The notes under the pieces are model-generated. The model saw only the letters and a list, made by a program, of their open reading frames with translations. It made no database searches and was not told the DNA's origin. This document shows, piece by piece, positions 13,064 to 15,197 of a DNA stretch of 15,197 nt. The stretch is from Bacteroidales bacterium UBA714 (GTDB lineage Bacteria; Bacteroidota; Bacteroidia; Bacteroidales; UBA932): contig DBLW01000111.1 of the NCBI GenBank assembly GCA_002298075.1, positions 1-15,197 on the forward strand, given 5' to 3'. The position numbers and the translations under genes are program-made. How positions within the stretch are numbered: the stretch's first letter is position 1; each line of letters starts with the position of its first letter.

Positions 13064-13984
13064 TCAGTCAAGATTCATCCAACGTATGGACTTGTCGCGG
13101 CCCCAGTATGAAAGCTGCCGTTTGGCATAATGGCGAGTATTGCGCTGTATCAGCTCGACTGCCCTGTCAAGCGTTGTCACTGGACCGTCCCCAGGAGATG
13201 TCGGCCCCCATCCCTCTGCGGAAACAAGGCCGTCCTGCCAGTCGAACCATGCGAAAATCTCCTTATATCCTACAGTCTGCAAAGCCGCCAGTTCACGGAA
13301 CCCGGCCAATGAACGGACTTCTTCGACCAGACCGTCATCAATCATCTGCAGCACTCTCCTGTCAATCCTGTCATAAAGAACTTCACGAGGCCTCACAAGC
13401 CCGATTTTCTCTATCTCAAATGGTCTGTTCTTGGATTCGGCGGTCTTGAATGAAGAAAACGGGCGGCCTGTCATAAGACAGACTTCAAGCGCACGCACGA
13501 CCCTCTGCCCGTTGGCCGTATCAATGGACCTGCAGCTTTCAGGGTCAAGCCCGCGCAATTCCTCAAGCAGAGCCCCGACTCCCTCCTCCTTCAGGCGGGA
13601 AGTCAATTCAGCACGCAGCGCAAGGTCGGCTGGCGGAAAGTCGTCAAGGCCGTTCACAAACGCATCTATATAGAAACCGGAACCTCCGGCCATCACAAGC
13701 GTGTCATGTCCTTCCGCAAAAAGCCTGTTTACCAGTTCCAGGGCCTCCACCTCATAGCGTCCTGCCGTATAGAGTTCCCGCACAGTATGGGAATGTATGA
13801 AATAATGTCTCACGGCAGACAATTGAGACGGGGAAGGAACGGCAGTGCCGATGGACATCTCCCTGTATATCTGGCGCGAGTCGCATGAAATGACAGGTGA
13901 GCCATACCTGAGCGCAAGGGAAATGCTGTAATCAGTCTTTCCCACTCCGGTAGGGCCCAACACTATGACAAGCTTCTTAGGCAT
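13064..13984 (-). CDS. miaA: tRNA dimethylallyltransferase MiaA
   Basis: It transfers a dimethylallyl group to N6 of adenosine 37 in tRNAs that read UNN codons, using dimethylallyl diphosphate, which stabilises codon-anticodon pairing. The P-loop GPTGVGKT (residues 10-17) is at the N-terminus, followed by SCDSRQIYREMSIGTA with the catalytic Asp35 region, AGGSGFYIDAF near residue 100, GQRVVRALEV, and the late LQTVGYKEIFAWF motif. The length of 306 aa is normal and the gene looks intact. It starts 5 nt after the stop of the pRiA4b ORF-3-like gene and is probably cotranscribed with it. Its 3' end converges on the Stealth genes with only 22 bases between the stops. Confidence 0.96.
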   Translation of the reverse strand: MPKKLVIVLGPTGVGKTDYSISLALRYGSPVISCDSRQIYREMSIGTAVPSPSQLSAVRHYFIHSHTVRELYTAGRYEVEALELVNRLFAEGHDTLVMAGGSGFYIDAFVNGLDDFPPADLALRAELTSRLKEEGVGALLEELRGLDPESCRSIDTANGQRVVRALEVCLMTGRPFSSFKTAESKNRPFEIEKIGLVRPREVLYDRIDRRVLQMIDDGLVEEVRSLAGFRELAALQTVGYKEIFAWFDWQDGLVSAEGWGPTSPGDGPVTTLDRAVELIQRNTRHYAKRQLSYWGRDKSIRWMNLD

Positions 13985-13989
13985 GCAGG

Positions 13990-14523
13990 CTACTCGTCGT
14001 CATCATCACCGAAGATTTCCTCGGTGTCATCGTCAGCCTCCTCTGCTGCCTCGTCATCATCATCTTCGTAATCCTCGTCATCCGGATCCTTCTTCTTGTC
14101 GTCAGGAAGATCCTCAAACGCGACATAGCCGTTCTCGAACTCTATCGGGTTCGGTCCCTTGGTCTCCACCAGAAGAGGATAAATCACATTCGGACGCTGC
14201 TCAGCATCGGCTTCGAATGTAACAATCACGCTCTTGACGTTGGTCGTGTCATAGAAATAGATGAAACGGTCCTCGCCTTTCTTATGGCACTCGCCTATCG
14301 TGACGGCATCAATCGTACCCGAGCCTAGGTCAAATATGCCATACCTCGCAGACACCTCGCCATCAGGTCCGAAAGCCTTGAAAAGCACAAGCTGGTCCTG
14401 AGGAAAATCCATGTCAGCCCTCATCTGCTTGTGGAAACTATAAAGTGAAGCGCTGTCCTTTACTTCATAAACGCGCGCAAATCCCTTGAGTCCGGGAAGT
14501 GAAACTCTATATTTCAGTATCAT
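13990..14523 (-). CDS. pRiA4b ORF-3-like protein with acidic tail
   Basis: The 177-aa protein opens MILKYRVSLPGLKGFARVYEVKDSAS and continues with LYSFHKQMRADMDF ... IYFYDTTNVKSVIVTFEA. This fits the plasmid pRiA4b ORF-3 family, a small alpha/beta domain of unknown function that many Bacteroidota carry as a single chromosomal copy; I recognise it by overall pattern, not by a catalytic motif. The last 38 residues are extremely acidic (25 Asp/Glu), ending IFGDDDDE. Such a tail could mimic nucleic acid or bind a basic partner; this is inference. The 5-nt spacing to miaA indicates an operon. Despite the family name, no plasmid or transposon features are seen here. Confidence 0.7.
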   Translation of the reverse strand: MILKYRVSLPGLKGFARVYEVKDSASLYSFHKQMRADMDFPQDQLVLFKAFGPDGEVSARYGIFDLGSGTIDAVTIGECHKKGEDRFIYFYDTTNVKSVIVTFEADAEQRPNVIYPLLVETKGPNPIEFENGYVAFEDLPDDKKKDPDDEDYEDDDDEAAEEADDDTEEIFGDDDDE

Positions 14524-14580
14524 AGAAAGTTAGAATTGAATCTGGTTAAAAAATGCCTCCACCGGCGGCAGAAGCGAGGC

Positions 14581-14613
14581 CAAAGGTAGCAATTTTTTCC
14601 TTGAGCGGATAAA
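14581..14613 (-). promoter_or_regulatory. Promoter of the pRiA4b-like/miaA unit
   Basis: The minus strand reads TACCTTTG at 14581-14588, an exact TAnnTTTG match, with TTTA at 14610-14613 as a -33-like element 21 bases upstream. The leader is about 55 nt and contains GCCTC/GAGGC complementarity (14555-14579). Confidence 0.6.
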
Positions 14614-14618
14614 AAAAA

Positions 14619-14650
14619 TTTCCGAATGGCGCGAAAAAACGCTACTTTTG
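14619..14650 (+). promoter_or_regulatory. Promoter of the YigZ-like gene
   Basis: TACTTTTG at 14643-14650 is an exact TAnnTTTG match, with TTTC at 14619-14622 exactly 20 bases upstream. It is among the best two-box promoters in the window. The ATG follows 9 bases after the box, so the leader is only about 0-5 nt. Confidence 0.65.
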
Positions 14651-14659
14651 ATTCCCGAT

Positions 14660-15197
14660 ATGGACAACCCTAAGATCCAGGATTCATACAGGAGCATAGC
14701 CTCAGAATCGAGAGGCCTGTTCAAGGACAATGGAAGCAGATTCATTGCCCACGCCTATCCCGTTGAAACAGAAGAAGAAGTCAAGCAGATTGTAGCGTCC
14801 CTCAAAAAGGAATACTACGATGCGCGGCATCATTGCTATGCCTACAGGCTCGGGCACACGGGAGAAAAGTTCAGGGCCAGCGATGACGGAGAGCCATCCG
14901 GCTCGTCAGGAAGACCGATTCTCGGGCAAATTGATTCGAACGGCCTGAGCGACATCCTGATTGTGGTGGTAAGGTATTTCGGCGGCATAAAGCTCGGGAT
15001 CCCCGGGCTCATAAGAGCCTACAAGACATCTTCTGCAGATGCGATATCCAATGCACAGATAATAACAAAAATAGCCTCCAGGCACTATAGGGTAACATTC
15101 GGCTACCTCAGTATGAACAATGTGATGAAGGTGTTCAAAGACCTCGGCCTGGAGCAGAAAAACCAGAAATTCGACATGGAATGCAGCATAGACACCT
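14660..15197 (+). CDS. YigZ/IMPACT-family protein, 5' part (runs off window end)
   Basis: Translating from ATG 14660 gives 179 codons with no stop before the window edge. The start MDNPKIQDSYRSIASESRGL leads into the UPF0029 (IMPACT N-terminal) domain: RHHCYAYRLG, SDDGEPSGSSGRPIL and the signature VVVRYFGGIKLGIPGLIRAY. The family averages a little over 200 aa, so perhaps 20-30 residues are missing. Visible residues after 135 (RHYRVTFGYLSMNNVMKVF) correspond to the small C-terminal domain. The eukaryotic relative IMPACT regulates the kinase GCN2; the bacterial role is unknown. ATG 14660 fits both homology and promoter position. It is divergent from the pRiA4b-like/miaA unit. Confidence 0.92.
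   Translation, partial: MDNPKIQDSYRSIASESRGLFKDNGSRFIAHAYPVETEEEVKQIVASLKKEYYDARHHCYAYRLGHTGEKFRASDDGEPSGSSGRPILGQIDSNGLSDILIVVVRYFGGIKLGIPGLIRAYKTSSADAISNAQIITKIASRHYRVTFGYLSMNNVMKVFKDLGLEQKNQKFDMECSIDT

Noticed and set aside
13990..14100. Trinucleotide-like TCATCATC/TCGTCG runs, at first sight a simple-sequence repeat or array
   Set aside because: They are explained by the Asp/Glu-rich tail of the pRiA4b-like protein; no regular unit or spacer structure, so neither a CRISPR array nor a true microsatellite.
13990..14523. Reading the pRiA4b/IS1096-passenger resemblance as evidence of a mobile element
   Set aside because: No transposase, terminal inverted repeats or target duplications nearby; the gene is spaced like an operon partner of miaA with its own standard promoter.

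Overview
This window looks like a chromosomal segment of a member of the Bacteroidota, most likely a Bacteroidales gut-type organism. Three things point there: promoter elements of the TAnnTTTG (-7) type instead of TATAAT, almost no Shine-Dalgarno sequences, and several families typical of or common in that phylum (a DUF3127 protein, a pRiA4b ORF-3-like protein with an acidic tail, an FKBP-type lipoprotein, a long RecQ with a C-terminal extension). I cannot name genus or species.

Layout. 1-470: the 3' end of an unrecognised, probably exported gene, closed by a strong hairpin. 471-722: a gene-free stretch with two AT-rich dyads and a possible minus-strand promoter. 723-3434 (minus): an HdeD/DUF308-like membrane protein followed 3 nt later by dnaG (primase). 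3568-4410 (plus): a PHP-family histidinol-phosphatase-like gene. A bidirectional terminator at 4429-4458 separates it from the convergent pair at 4483-5717 (minus), in which an FKBP-type prolyl isomerase lipoprotein overlaps (TAATG) a DUF3127 protein with an SSB-like C-terminal tip. 5899-8100 (plus): recQ, divergent from the FKBP gene across a 181-bp region that carries two palindromes sharing one half-site.

8140-13041 (plus) is a surface-glycan gene group: a GT-A family 2 glycosyltransferase, an MsbA-like ABC exporter with its own duplicated promoter, and two tandem Stealth-family sugar-phosphate transferases that overlap by 4 nt. Together they could assemble and export a glycan or glycolipid carrying phosphodiester-linked sugars. 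This is the most distinctive accessory content of the window.

13064-14523 (minus) holds a pRiA4b ORF-3-like protein followed 5 nt later by miaA (tRNA A37 dimethylallyltransferase). Divergent from it, 14660 to the window end is the 5' part of a YigZ/IMPACT-family gene.

No RNA genes, CRISPR arrays or insertion sequences were recognised. Besides the Stealth cluster, the items most worth a second look are the SSB-like tip of the DUF3127 protein, the paired TTGAC/GTCAA palindromes between the FKBP gene and recQ, the 27-bp promoter-containing direct repeat before the ABC exporter, and the very short or absent leaders predicted for recQ and the YigZ gene.
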